This document shows positions 5,159 through 15,071 of a stretch of 64,000 nucleotides of DNA, in pieces. The number at the start of each line of letters is the position of its first letter. The first letter of the stretch is position 1. The position numbers and the translations under genes were made by a program. Under the pieces are notes generated by a model. It was given only the letters and a program-made list of their open reading frames with translations, was not told the DNA's origin and did not search any database. Source of the DNA: an uncultured Bacteroidales bacterium (lineage in GTDB: Bacteria > Bacteroidota > Bacteroidia > Bacteroidales > UBA932); the NCBI GenBank assembly GCA_934700615.1, contig CAKUXR010000010.1, positions 1 through 64,000 of the forward strand, in the 5' to 3' direction.

Positions 5159-8131
5159 ATGCGTAAATTTTTAGTTGTATTGCTTATGTTTGCCAGCGTG
5201 CTAGCCTTCGCTCAGCAACATAGTGTCAATGGAACGGTCAAAGACCAGAACGGACAGCCCGTCGTAGGACTGACCGTATTGGAGCAGGGCACCAAGAACG
5301 GTGTCATCACTGATGTCGATGGCCGCTATGACATCAGAGTATCATCATCAGAATCAGTTCTGGAATTTTCCGCATTGGGCTATTCTACAGTAACCGAGAA
5401 AGTCGGCGGACGGACTAACATTGACGTAGAAGTCAAGGAAACCGCAATTGCCCTCGACGCAGTCGTGGCGATCGGATACGGTTCGGTGAGAAAGAAAGAC
5501 CTCACCACGGCGGTTTCGACGGTCAATACCGAAGACATGGCATTGAGACCGGTCACTGACGCATCAGGATTCATCCAGGGAAAAGTTTCCGGAGTCCAGG
5601 TGACACAGACCAGCGGACAGCCGGGAAGCGGTATGGTCATCAGAGTCAGAGGTGCATCATCCATCTCATCTACCAATGACCCTCTCTACGTCGTTGACGG
5701 AGTGCCTGTCGGAACAGGAAACTATGCGATCTCATATCTCTCACCTAACGATATCGAGTCAATGCAGATCCTGAAAGACGCCTCATCTGCAGCGATTTAC
5801 GGATCACGTGCAGCCAACGGCGTCGTGCTCATCACTACCAAGCAGGGCAGCAAGGGCAAAGGACCGAAGATCAATTTCAGCGCATATGTCGGACTCTCAA
5901 ATGTGACCAAGACATACGACGTCCTCAATGTCGACCAGTACCGCGAACTCCAGAAAGAAATCGGCGTTGCCAATGTCCCTGAAGGACTCAAGGACGAAAC
6001 CGACTGGTTTGACGAGACTTACCGCACAGGAATTACACAGAACTACCAGGTTTCAGTATCGAATGCAAACGACAAGACCCGTTACTACATGAGCCTCGGC
6101 TACAGCAACGAGCAGGGTATCCTGAAAGTCGCATATAACAAGAGGTACAATGCCAAAGTCAATCTCGAATCAGATCTCTTCAAATGGATCACCGTCGGAA
6201 TGGACGTGGCATACTCCAACTACAAGAACAACGGCATCATCTCAGGTACAGGTTCCAACAGAGCCGGTGTTGTCCTTTCAGTAATCAACACCCCTACATA
6301 TGCCAAGCCTTGGAGCGAAACCAACCCTGACTGGTACTGGACACAGTTCTACGGAGCCAACCTTACTACTCCTTCAGAGAACCTGGCCAGAACAGAAAAC
6401 AACTTCGAGCAGACCGACAGGGCAGTGATGTCAGCATTCGCGCGCATCAACTTCACCAAGCACTTGAACTTCAAGAGCACCGTCAGCATGGACCGCCGCT
6501 GGGTTCACAGCTACTCTTTCCTTGATCCTATCCATACATCATACGGCAGGACACAGCACGGAGAAGCATCTGACTCCAGAAGCGACGACAGAAGAATGGT
6601 TTACGATAACATATTGAACTACAATAATGTATTCGGAAAGCACTCGCTCGAACTCATGGGCGGTATGTCAGCCACAACTTCAGACTGGCAGCAGCTCTCA
6701 GGCTCAAGAAACTACTTCTCCGCAGAAAACAACAACGTGCTCTTCGGACTGAACGGAGGTAACAAGGGCGGCCTCAGAGGCCAGAGCCAGAGCTGGAGCG
6801 AATGGGCAATCATGTCATACCTCGCCCGTGCAGCCTACAACTTCGACAGCAGATACTACCTCACCGTAGCGTTCAGAGCCGACGGCTCCTCAAAGCTTGC
6901 GCCGGGACACAAATGGGGATATTTCCCGTCAATGTCAGCAGCATGGAGAATTTCAGGCGAAAACTTCATGAAAGACGTAAGATGGCTGAATGACCTCAAA
7001 CTCCGTGTGGGCTGGGGACAGCAGGGTAACCAGGAAGGCCTCAGCGACTATGCTTGGCAGCAGATGTACTCTACCAACTACTATGACTGGACAGATTCCA
7101 AATATGCTGACGCGGTTCCTACACTCGGAGGAAAATCCAACATCGGCAACAGGGAACTCACATGGGAGACCACATCACAGTGGGACCTCGGTCTGGATCT
7201 GTCCGTGCTTAACAGCAGACTCACATTCACTTACGACGTCTATCGCAGATATACCAAGAACCTGTTGATTACCGTCCCTATGCCGTCTCCATATTCTGAC
7301 CTCATCAGAAATGACGGAGAGATGAGCAACTGGGGTATGGAATTCGCGATTTCATCTGTCAACTTCGACAAGAACGACTTCAGGTGGACAACCGATTTCA
7401 ACCTTTCATTCAACCGCAACAAGGTCGAGAAGCTCACACTCCAGAAAGTGTATAACTATACCTCCACATCCGAGGCGCTCAGCGAGCAGGTCGTAAGGAT
7501 GACAGAAGGAAAACCTCTTTCATGCTTCTACGGACTCACAGCCAAAGGCGTTGACCCTGAGACCGGTATGATTGTCTATGAGGACTACAACAAAGACGGC
7601 AAGATCAATTCTTCTGACCGTCACTACATCGGCGATGCCAACCCTGACTTCATCTGGGGTATGACAAACACTTGGAGCTATAAGGGACTGAACCTCAGCG
7701 TTCTCCTCACAAGTTCCATCGGAAACGACATCTACAATGCATCCAAGATCGAAATGATCGGTATGTACAACGGTTCAAACCAGATTACCGATGTCCTCCG
7801 CAGATGGCGTGTCCCTGGACAGGTGACAGACATCCCTAAGGCAGGCGAAGTGGATAACCTCAAGGCTTCCACAAGATGGATTGAGAACGGCTCTTATCTG
7901 AAGATCAAGAACATCACTCTCTCTTACGACTTCTCCGGCAAGTTCCTCAAGAAGCTGAATCTCACCAAGATACAGCCGTACATCACACTCGCCAACATGT
8001 TTACATTCACCAAATATTCCGGATACGACCCAGAAATGAGCCAGTACTCAAGCGCTACAAGCATGGGAATTGACTGGGGTACATACCCTAACGTCAAGAC
8101 TGTGACATTCGGTGTCAATGTGGATTTCTGA
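5159..8131 (+). CDS. susC: SusC/RagA-type TonB-dependent outer-membrane glycan transporter
   Basis: This 990-residue protein imports oligosaccharides across the outer membrane with TonB energy, paired with the SusD lipoprotein encoded next. Visible parts are a signal peptide (1-20, ending LAFAQQ), a carboxypeptidase-regulatory-like domain (about 23-105), a plug domain with the family's VVAIGYGSVRKKDLT start, the VRIRG-like and DPLYVVDGV blocks and the ILKDASSAAIYGSRAANGV signature, then a long beta-barrel ending in an aromatic residue (VDF). The ATG at 5159 begins the signal peptide; the upstream TTG overlaps the promoter. The stop is 19 nt from susD. The neighbouring GH30 gene points to a beta-glucan as substrate. 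Confidence 0.95.
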   Translation: MRKFLVVLLMFASVLAFAQQHSVNGTVKDQNGQPVVGLTVLEQGTKNGVITDVDGRYDIRVSSSESVLEFSALGYSTVTEKVGGRTNIDVEVKETAIALDAVVAIGYGSVRKKDLTTAVSTVNTEDMALRPVTDASGFIQGKVSGVQVTQTSGQPGSGMVIRVRGASSISSTNDPLYVVDGVPVGTGNYAISYLSPNDIESMQILKDASSAAIYGSRAANGVVLITTKQGSKGKGPKINFSAYVGLSNVTKTYDVLNVDQYRELQKEIGVANVPEGLKDETDWFDETYRTGITQNYQVSVSNANDKTRYYMSLGYSNEQGILKVAYNKRYNAKVNLESDLFKWITVGMDVAYSNYKNNGIISGTGSNRAGVVLSVINTPTYAKPWSETNPDWYWTQFYGANLTTPSENLARTENNFEQTDRAVMSAFARINFTKHLNFKSTVSMDRRWVHSYSFLDPIHTSYGRTQHGEASDSRSDDRRMVYDNILNYNNVFGKHSLELMGGMSATTSDWQQLSGSRNYFSAENNNVLFGLNGGNKGGLRGQSQSWSEWAIMSYLARAAYNFDSRYYLTVAFRADGSSKLAPGHKWGYFPSMSAAWRISGENFMKDVRWLNDLKLRVGWGQQGNQEGLSDYAWQQMYSTNYYDWTDSKYADAVPTLGGKSNIGNRELTWETTSQWDLGLDLSVLNSRLTFTYDVYRRYTKNLLITVPMPSPYSDLIRNDGEMSNWGMEFAISSVNFDKNDFRWTTDFNLSFNRNKVEKLTLQKVYNYTSTSEALSEQVVRMTEGKPLSCFYGLTAKGVDPETGMIVYEDYNKDGKINSSDRHYIGDANPDFIWGMTNTWSYKGLNLSVLLTSSIGNDIYNASKIEMIGMYNGSNQITDVLRRWRVPGQVTDIPKAGEVDNLKASTRWIENGSYLKIKNITLSYDFSGKFLKKLNLTKIQPYITLANMFTFTKYSGYDPEMSQYSSATSMGIDWGTYPNVKTVTFGVNVDF

Positions 8132-8135
8132 TGAC

Positions 8136-8143
8136 TAAGGAGG
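8136..8143 (+). promoter_or_regulatory. Strong Shine-Dalgarno site of susD
   Basis: TAAGGAGG lies 7 nt before the susD ATG at 8151. Bacteroidetes genes mostly lack such sites, so this one stands out and fixes the start. Confidence 0.6.
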
Positions 8144-8150
8144 CATTAAT

Positions 8151-9680
8151 ATGAAAATTATAAATTTGATTCTTTCGGCGGCTGTCGTTGTGGCATTCCA
8201 GGCTTGCGACCTGGACCTGAATCCTCACACATCATACAATGAAAACAATGTGAATGTGAAGAATGACAGCGAAAGCCAATATTCTACCAGAACGGATATG
8301 TTGGGACTTCGCAACTCCCTGTACAACAGCTGGGTAAAAGACATTCAGGAAAAAGGATACATGGACTGGCTCATCACTACCGAGACCAGGAGCGACAACG
8401 CTTACTGCGGCAGCCCGTCCACCGGAGCGATCGTAGCCATCGAGGCCAACAATCAGGATCCGGCCAATTCCAATGTCGCCCGCGACTGGGACTGGTACCT
8501 CAAGCAGATAAGCAACGCCAACAACATTATCTGCAACATTGACAATATCTTCGAGAAAGATACTTCCGCAGTGAAGATGACTCAGAAAGAGCACGACGAG
8601 TGGAAATCCGAGGCATTGTGCTGGAGGGCTTTCAACCTCTTCAGGATGGCCCAGCTCTGGGGCGACGCTCCTATGATTACCGTCATCCCTCCTGAAATCA
8701 CATCGGAGAACATCGAGGACGTTTACGAGGACTATTATCCGAAACGTACTCCTGTCGATGAGATTTACGGACAGGTAATCGAAGACCTCAACTACGCCTG
8801 CGACAATGCTCCTGATGTCAATGCTTCTGACAAGTATCTGTTCTCCAAGGCTTTCGCGCATGGTTTGAGGGCGAGAGTCTATGCCGAGAAGCAGCGCCAG
8901 GACTGGAATCAGGTCATCAATGACTGTGTGGCAGTCGAGGGCATGGGCTTCTCACTCGTGGACAATTACGGCGACCTCTGGGGATATAACGACGATGATG
9001 CCGTAAGAAACACCAAGGAATCCATCTTCGAGGTCACCTGGTCACGCAACTCCGGAAACTGGGTATGGATGATGTATCACCGCAATGCCTACAACCCTTC
9101 AGACAGTTACTCTTGGGCGAAATGGTCCACACCTTCCAGAAATCTCGCAGCCGCTTATGATGCGGCCGGCGATACTGAAAGAAAGAATGCTACCATCGTT
9201 TACGACGAATGCGGCTGGAGCCTCTACTATCCTGCAGCAAAATATGCATTTATGCACAAGGTCCCTACCAATGCCAGCAGCATGATCCTCATGCGTCTCG
9301 GTGAAATCTATCTTCTTCATGCTGAGGCTCTTGTGATGACAGGCGACTTGGACAACGCATACATCTATACGAACAAGACCAGAAACAGGGCCGGACTGGC
9401 AGACCTTCCTCTTTCAGTGAAGAGCAGCAAAGAGTCAATGCTGAAGGCCGTTCTGGACGAGCGCAGACTTGAGCTTGCCTTTGAAGGCTTCCGTTTCTTC
9501 GACCTTGCCCGTCACGACATGATCAAGGATGTGCACAATTCAATGTCAGATCCTTCGTCACCGAACTATGATTCATATTGGCAGAAACGCACACCGCTTA
9601 CGGATGAAACCATTCTGTTCCCGGTACCTCAGACTGCCATTGACAAGAACTCGAATTTGACACAAAACCCTGGATATTAG
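8151..9680 (+). CDS. susD: SusD/RagB-family glycan-binding lipoprotein
   Basis: This 509-residue surface lipoprotein forms the lid of the SusC transporter and binds the glycan. A lipoprotein signal (FQAC, lipid Cys19) is followed by acidic residues and LNPHTSYNE, a common SusD start. The TPR-like helical SusD fold is visible in the WRAFNLFRMAQLWGDAPMIT block (about 155-175) and the C-terminal LDERRLELAFEGFRFFDLAR block (about 430-450). It ends with the usual LTQNPGY. It lies 19 nt after susC and 2 nt before the GH30 gene, so the four genes 5159-13219 form one operon. Confidence 0.95.
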   Translation: MKIINLILSAAVVVAFQACDLDLNPHTSYNENNVNVKNDSESQYSTRTDMLGLRNSLYNSWVKDIQEKGYMDWLITTETRSDNAYCGSPSTGAIVAIEANNQDPANSNVARDWDWYLKQISNANNIICNIDNIFEKDTSAVKMTQKEHDEWKSEALCWRAFNLFRMAQLWGDAPMITVIPPEITSENIEDVYEDYYPKRTPVDEIYGQVIEDLNYACDNAPDVNASDKYLFSKAFAHGLRARVYAEKQRQDWNQVINDCVAVEGMGFSLVDNYGDLWGYNDDDAVRNTKESIFEVTWSRNSGNWVWMMYHRNAYNPSDSYSWAKWSTPSRNLAAAYDAAGDTERKNATIVYDECGWSLYYPAAKYAFMHKVPTNASSMILMRLGEIYLLHAEALVMTGDLDNAYIYTNKTRNRAGLADLPLSVKSSKESMLKAVLDERRLELAFEGFRFFDLARHDMIKDVHNSMSDPSSPNYDSYWQKRTPLTDETILFPVPQTAIDKNSNLTQNPGY

Positions 9681-9682
9681 AC

Positions 9683-11182
9683 ATGAAGTATTCTTCTATT
9701 TGTGCTTTTTTGGCGATGGCGTTCATGATGTCATGCAGTTGCGATTCGAAAAACTCGCCACAGACTCCGGACCCTACACCTGAGCCGACACCGACACCCC
9801 AGCCTGCAGTTGAAGGAGCCTACTCTTATACGACAACTGCGGATAAGTCCAGCCTCTTCGCGGAGAAAACAATCTCTTTCGGAAAGACTGCATCAATGTC
9901 ACCATATGCGGTACGTTTCACTGACGATACCTATCAGACTGTTGACGGTTTCGGTGCAGCATTGACAGTAGCCTCCTGCTACAACATCCTGAAAATGCCT
10001 CAAGACAAGAGGGAGGCCTTCCTGAAACATATGTTCGATACCGAGACTGGCATAGGCAGCTCATTGATAAGGGTTTGCATCGGCGGCTCGGACTTTTCCA
10101 TCGAGCGTTTCACATGGTGCGACACCAAGGGAATCGAGAACTTCGCTCCGGCAGAATATGACTTGAAATATGTCATTCCGGTATTGAAGGAAATCAAGAA
10201 GATCAATCCTTCGCTCAGAATAATCGGCTCCCCTTGGACAGCTCCGCGATGGATGAAGAAAGCGGTCAACTCCGATATCGACTGGTACAGCTGGACTGGA
10301 GGTACACTCAAGCCTTCATGCTATCAGGACTATGCCGAATACTTTGTGAAATGGATTCAGTACATGAAGTCGCAAGGACTTGACATCTATGCCGTTACGC
10401 CGCAGAATGAACCGCTCAACGCAGGTAATTCAATGTCGATGGTAATGCATTGGGACGTGGCCAGAGACTTCATCAAGACAGCCTTGGGCCCTGCCTTCAA
10501 GAAGGCCGGACTGGACACCAAGATTCTCGTGTTCGACCATAACTACAATTATGACAACATGAGTGACCAGGCCCAGTATCCGCTCAAGATATATGCTGAT
10601 GCCCAGGCTTCCGCCTACATCGCAGGTTCCGCATGGCACAACTACGGCGGAAACGTGTCCGAACTGGACAAGATAGTAGCCGGAGCCCCTGACAAGGAAC
10701 TGTATTTCACCGAGGCCTCCATCGGCACCTGGAATTACAACTTCAGTTCTTGTCTTATCAATGACATGAGAGATATCTTCTTCGGCCTTCTCAAACGCGG
10801 CGGAAAAGGTGTCACCCTGTGGAATCTCATGCTGGACGAAAACAAGGGTCCATATACTGATGCCGACGGCTCATGCAAGACATGTTATGGTGCAGTGACC
10901 ATAGCCTCTTCCGACTATTCGTCACTGGAGTATTACACTCATTACTATAACATTGCACATTGCTCCAAGGTTATAGAACAGGGTGCGGTCAGAATCGGAA
11001 CCAAAGGCTATACCGCCGACGGACTGGACTATCTCGTGTTCAAGAACCCTGACAATTCCTATGGCGTGATTATTCTCAATGAAAATTCTGATGCAAGGCA
11101 GCTTGTATTCATTTCAGCGGAACATTCTGTGAAATGCGACGTCCCTGCCAAGTCGATAGTTTCTTTGAAATGGAAAGATTAA
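9683..11182 (+). CDS. GH30 glycoside hydrolase lipoprotein, likely beta-1,6-glucanase
   Basis: This 499-residue secreted lipoprotein (Cys18 in FMMSC) has a Pro/Thr linker (about 25-42), then a GH30 (beta/alpha)8 barrel with a C-terminal beta domain. The acid/base is Glu243 in TPQNEPLNA and the nucleophile Glu344 in YFTEASIG; the barrel start reads VDGFGAALT. GH30_3 enzymes of this type in gut Bacteroides cut fungal beta-1,6-glucan, in loci with the same SusC-SusD-GH30-binding lipoprotein order. That specificity is inferred from family and context; a glucosylceramidase-like or other beta-glucosidic activity remains possible. The lipid anchor suggests action at the cell surface. Confidence 0.88.
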   Translation: MKYSSICAFLAMAFMMSCSCDSKNSPQTPDPTPEPTPTPQPAVEGAYSYTTTADKSSLFAEKTISFGKTASMSPYAVRFTDDTYQTVDGFGAALTVASCYNILKMPQDKREAFLKHMFDTETGIGSSLIRVCIGGSDFSIERFTWCDTKGIENFAPAEYDLKYVIPVLKEIKKINPSLRIIGSPWTAPRWMKKAVNSDIDWYSWTGGTLKPSCYQDYAEYFVKWIQYMKSQGLDIYAVTPQNEPLNAGNSMSMVMHWDVARDFIKTALGPAFKKAGLDTKILVFDHNYNYDNMSDQAQYPLKIYADAQASAYIAGSAWHNYGGNVSELDKIVAGAPDKELYFTEASIGTWNYNFSSCLINDMRDIFFGLLKRGGKGVTLWNLMLDENKGPYTDADGSCKTCYGAVTIASSDYSSLEYYTHYYNIAHCSKVIEQGAVRIGTKGYTADGLDYLVFKNPDNSYGVIILNENSDARQLVFISAEHSVKCDVPAKSIVSLKWKD

Positions 11183-11194
11183 AAGATTAGAACA

Positions 11195-13219
11195 ATGAAC
11201 AAGATATTGAAAACTATGGCATTGCTTGCAGTGCCAGCAACAGTTGCCGTTTCCTGCAAAGATGACGGAATGGACGTCAAATTCACGGACAAGGGTCCTG
11301 AAATGACGATTGAAAGTTGCGCAACTGAAGCTTTCATGGGCGATTCAGTAAGATTCTCCATAAAGCTGAACGACGAGTTCCCTCTTTCTACATTGAAGGC
11401 GAAACTCCTCTTCGACGGCACATCTGTCAGCGATCTGACAATCCGTACCAAGACATACGGAACCTATGACGCGGCCATCTTCGTCCCTCTCCTTAAGGAC
11501 ATTCCGGACGGAACCGCCGAAATTACCTTTACCGCGCAGAATACCGGTCTGGGAATAACAGAAGAGACGGTTGAGGTCAATGTCAGCAGACCGGCCCCTT
11601 CGACATTGACACTTCTCTCCGGTGGCAAGGAATACACCATGACGAAGAGCGGCGACTTCTCTTATGAGGTGACTGACGCGTTCCCTGCAGAGGCTTCTGC
11701 ATTGATCAAATGCGTGCCTGCAGCCGGTCAGCCTGCGATTTGGCTCGGATGGGACGGCTCAGCGCTGAAACCTGTCGCTGCCGAATCTTCAAGCACGATT
11801 CCGTTCACTGCCGTAAAGAGCGGCACATACAAGATTACAGCTGACCTCATGTCACTGTCGGCATCTCCGTTCGGCAGCATCACTTCTGCATTGTCAGAGT
11901 CTGCCAATGTGGAACTGCTCAACCTTCTCCAGGGCTCGGAAATCAAGTTTGCCGGCATTGACAAACCTGACCAGTGGAATCTGGACTATGATTTCTTTAC
12001 TCTCAATGCAGATAATACTGTGACATTCAAGGCGGTGGACGGACTTTACAAATTGACTGCTGACTTCAGTGGCAAGTTTATAAAGGTAGAGGCGATGGCA
12101 GACAAGGACAACTATGCTACTTTGGATTCAAAGGGTGCAATCTGGGCCATCGGTGCTGGCATCGGAAAACCTGGCATCGGTCCGTCTTGGAACACTGACG
12201 ACGGTGTATGGTGCATGGCACAGACCGAGGAAGGTGTTTACAGAATCACATTCACGGCCGGAGCTTCTATCTCCAAGACAGGATTCTCATTCAAGTTCTT
12301 CTGTCAGAGAGGCTGGGGCGGCGAGTTCGGCTCTTATGCTTCTTTCAATGACGAAACCGGTCTGTTCAAGGTTACTGGCAGCGGCAATATCGAACCTGAG
12401 ACAGAATCATCTTCTCTCGAAGTCGGCAAATCATACCAGTTCATTGTGGATGCCAATGCCGGAAACAGTGCAGCTTCGCTCACAATCAAGAACGTTGAAA
12501 TACCTGTCAATTCATTGGATATCAAGGTGAACGGCATTCAGGCAAGCCGCCTGTCCGCAACCCATTATCAGGTCGCGTCAATGTCATTGAACAAGGATGA
12601 GGCCATCGCCATTTCCGGTATTGCCGACCTTGCGAACTGGTATCTCGACCCTGATTTGTTCTACCTCGACGGTGCAACCATCAAACTCAATGTCGTAAGC
12701 GGTACATTCGCTGTTGACCTGTACCTTGACTATGGTTATGCAACTCTCCGCAGACTTGCTGCTGACGGTTCTGAGGCTACAATCAAGGACGGTGCCCTCT
12801 GGATGATGGCATGGGGACTTGCCAATCCTGTGATGACCAGTCAGTTCGCTTTCAATCCGGGAGAGGCCCTCTGTATGGCCCAGGTCCGTCCGATGGTGTT
12901 CCAGTTTACCGGTATTGCGGTAGATGAGAAAGACGGCACTACACTCGGCGGAAGATTCAGATATGACTACATTTCTGCGAAGTACTTCGGTCAGGACGGC
13001 TGGGGCTCAGAGAAAGGTAAGATTCTCGGTGATGCAGGAAGTGTGAAATACACGGACAGCGCAGCTGAATTCTTCGATACTACAGTCGGTTTGAACGACA
13101 ACATCGGTCTCAAGGAAGGTGTCCAGCTGGAAAAAGGCTCAGTGTATGTCCTTACCATTGATCTTTCTACTACTGCTACAGACGGTGTAGAATTGATTGA
13201 CTTCAAGAAAATCAAATAA
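11195..13219 (+). CDS. Surface glycan-binding lipoprotein (SusE-position)
   Basis: This 674-residue lipoprotein has an AVSC lipobox (Cys21). After an N-terminal Ig-like domain (about 30-130) it has repeated beta-rich modules. Two blocks are clearly alike: around 300-340 (ATLDSKGAIWAIGAGIGKP, then CMAQTEEGVYRITF) and around 510-570 (ATIKDGALWMMAWGLANP, then CMAQVRPMVFQFTG). This suggests duplicated binding domains rich in exposed Trp. By position it matches the surface glycan-binding protein of SusCD loci, which holds polysaccharide for the GH30 enzyme and transporter. I saw no catalytic motif. Sequence identity of such proteins is low, so the call rests on context and architecture. Confidence 0.8.
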   Translation: MNKILKTMALLAVPATVAVSCKDDGMDVKFTDKGPEMTIESCATEAFMGDSVRFSIKLNDEFPLSTLKAKLLFDGTSVSDLTIRTKTYGTYDAAIFVPLLKDIPDGTAEITFTAQNTGLGITEETVEVNVSRPAPSTLTLLSGGKEYTMTKSGDFSYEVTDAFPAEASALIKCVPAAGQPAIWLGWDGSALKPVAAESSSTIPFTAVKSGTYKITADLMSLSASPFGSITSALSESANVELLNLLQGSEIKFAGIDKPDQWNLDYDFFTLNADNTVTFKAVDGLYKLTADFSGKFIKVEAMADKDNYATLDSKGAIWAIGAGIGKPGIGPSWNTDDGVWCMAQTEEGVYRITFTAGASISKTGFSFKFFCQRGWGGEFGSYASFNDETGLFKVTGSGNIEPETESSSLEVGKSYQFIVDANAGNSAASLTIKNVEIPVNSLDIKVNGIQASRLSATHYQVASMSLNKDEAIAISGIADLANWYLDPDLFYLDGATIKLNVVSGTFAVDLYLDYGYATLRRLAADGSEATIKDGALWMMAWGLANPVMTSQFAFNPGEALCMAQVRPMVFQFTGIAVDEKDGTTLGGRFRYDYISAKYFGQDGWGSEKGKILGDAGSVKYTDSAAEFFDTTVGLNDNIGLKEGVQLEKGSVYVLTIDLSTTATDGVELIDFKKIK

Positions 13220-13276
13220 TTGAACAGTGGAGTTCCGCGAATGCGAAACTTGTAGACAAAACCTATTTATCCGAAG

Positions 13277-13313
13277 GTCCGGCGTCCAGAACAGATGCCG
13301 GACTTTTCTTTTT
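13277..13313 (+). terminator. Terminator of the SusCD-GH30 operon
   Basis: GTCCGGC (13277-13283) pairs with GCCGGAC (13297-13303), followed by TTTTCTTTTTT. It ends the 5159-13219 operon and shows that the regulator downstream is transcribed separately. Confidence 0.85.
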
Positions 13314-13369
13314 TACGCGGCTTTGAGTATCTTCGCAGAATATTTGGGGAAATACCGCCGTATCGACGT

Positions 13370-14947
13370 ATGAAGAAATTTGCATATATAATTCTGATCT
13401 TGTGCCTGTACTCCTGCAGGCATGAAACCGGCATAGTGAGGGAGACTATAAACGAACTCGATGCGACATTGGAGATGAAGGAGACCTATGAAAAGGCTTT
13501 CGACTCCCGTATCAAATCCATCCGGGAAGTTTACCGCTCCGACAGAAGTTACGAAAATCAGATTGCGTTCAATTTCAGGATGGCAAACGAGTTCCGTTCG
13601 AACAACTTCGACTCCACTGTTTTCTTTCTCGCATCCAACAAGAGGCTTGCTTCGCAACATGATGACAAAGAGCGTCTTGCGGCTGCAAATCTTTTACTTG
13701 TAGAGGTGTATGCCAAGGCCGGATATCACATTGAAGCCAATACTCTGATGCAGCATGTGATTTCGGAAGGAATCCCTGCCGGCCAGAAACTCCAGTATCT
13801 GCGGACAAGACATACTTTGGCCGGAGAACTTATGTATTACGCCTCTGACGATTCCGTAGGGGCGTACCAGTTCGATGACAGGAACAAGCTGCGTGATTCC
13901 CTGATGAAGTACGTGACGCCGGGAACCTACGAGTGGTATGACCTGAACAGGGAAGCGGCCCTCTCGGCAAAGGATTCGGCATCCGTGAGGAAATTCGCGC
14001 AGAAGATGATGTCAATGTCGAAGGACAAGGACCTGAGGAGATATGCCAGCGCATGCTACTATTATTCGGAAGGAGTTCCCAGCGTGCAGAAAGACAGCCT
14101 CCTTTATTGGCTTGGCCAGTCGGCCCAGGCTGATATCTGTGCTGCCAATAAGGATTATGCGTCATTGAACATTATAGCGGAGAACATATTCGACAGGGGA
14201 GACGTGGACAGGGCGTTCAAGTATTGCGCAGACCACTGTATGCAGGATGCTCTTTCGTATAACGGAAAACTGCGTCCGTGGCAGATATCCAAGTTCTTTC
14301 CGCGTATAGAACACGAATATGAACTGCGCCAGAGGCGGCAGAACAGTCTGATGATTACCGCCATCGCTTTCGTGAGCCTGCTGCTTGCTTTGCTTGCGGT
14401 GCTGTCACTCCACATCTTCAGGCATCATCAGATACTTGCCAGGACTAATGAAGAACTCAAGTCATTGAACAACAGGATAAAAGAAGCGGACAAGATCAAG
14501 GAGGAGTACATCGCGCTGTTCCTCGGTATGGTGTCGGACAACATAAACAAGACTCGCAAGTATCAGAATCATATCCTGAAATATCTCAAGCGCGGCAATG
14601 AGAAATATATCATTGACGAAATCGAGATGCTGCCGCCGATAGACGAGGACATCAAGACATTCTACAAGATGTTCGACGAGACCTTCCTGAATCTCTATCC
14701 TGACTTTATCGAGCAGTTCAATGCCCTGCTGACGGAAGGCTCCGCCATCGTGCCGAAGGACAATGACATGCTGACTCCGGAACTCAGGATCTTTGCCCTG
14801 GTGAAGCTTGGCGTAAGTGAGTCATCCAAGATTGCGTCCCTACTTCATTACTCTGCCAATACAGTGTATAACTACCGGGCCAAAATCAAGAACAAGTCCC
14901 GTGTGCCGCGTGAACAGTTCGAGGATATGGTCAGAGAAATCAGATGA
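13370..14947 (+). CDS. Membrane-spanning TPR sensor with C-terminal HTH (DUF6377-type regulator)
   Basis: This 525-residue protein looks like a one-piece membrane regulator of the adjacent glycan locus. It has a signal-like N-terminus with a lipobox-like LYSC (Cys16), a helical TPR-like region to about residue 320, one transmembrane segment (about 326-350), a short coiled coil and a C-terminal winged-helix or LuxR-like HTH (about 469-505: LTPELRIFALVKLGV...SANTVYNYRAKIKNKS). The ATG at 13370 was chosen because the longer frame from 13295 runs through the terminator and ATG13370 begins the signal. The ligand is unknown; a glucan oligosaccharide is the natural guess. It ends at a terminator fused to the next promoter. 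Confidence 0.8.
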   Translation: MKKFAYIILILCLYSCRHETGIVRETINELDATLEMKETYEKAFDSRIKSIREVYRSDRSYENQIAFNFRMANEFRSNNFDSTVFFLASNKRLASQHDDKERLAAANLLLVEVYAKAGYHIEANTLMQHVISEGIPAGQKLQYLRTRHTLAGELMYYASDDSVGAYQFDDRNKLRDSLMKYVTPGTYEWYDLNREAALSAKDSASVRKFAQKMMSMSKDKDLRRYASACYYYSEGVPSVQKDSLLYWLGQSAQADICAANKDYASLNIIAENIFDRGDVDRAFKYCADHCMQDALSYNGKLRPWQISKFFPRIEHEYELRQRRQNSLMITAIAFVSLLLALLAVLSLHIFRHHQILARTNEELKSLNNRIKEADKIKEEYIALFLGMVSDNINKTRKYQNHILKYLKRGNEKYIIDEIEMLPPIDEDIKTFYKMFDETFLNLYPDFIEQFNALLTEGSAIVPKDNDMLTPELRIFALVKLGVSESSKIASLLHYSANTVYNYRAKIKNKSRVPREQFEDMVREIR

Positions 14948-14966
14948 TGTCTTTTTCGGCCGAGTC

Positions 14967-14989
14967 CGTTGCTTTTGCAACGTTTTTTT
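14967..14989 (+). terminator. Terminator of the regulator gene, overlapping the next promoter
   Basis: CGTTGC (14967-14972), loop TTTT, GCAACG (14977-14982), then seven T. The left arm contains the -33 element of the next promoter (14968-14971). Confidence 0.75.
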
Positions 14990-14999
14990 AGTAATTTTA
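14968..14999 (+). promoter_or_regulatory. Promoter of the MFS-glucokinase operon
   Basis: GTTG at 14968-14971, 20 nt, then TAATTTTA at 14992-14999 (one mismatch to TAnnTTTG). The transcript start would be near 15006, with a leader of about 66 nt. Confidence 0.5.
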
Positions 15000-15071
15000 C
15001 GCGATTTTTGCAGAACGACGTAAGGGTGACTTTTGCATAACCCGTTGACAATAAACATTAAAACATTTTAT

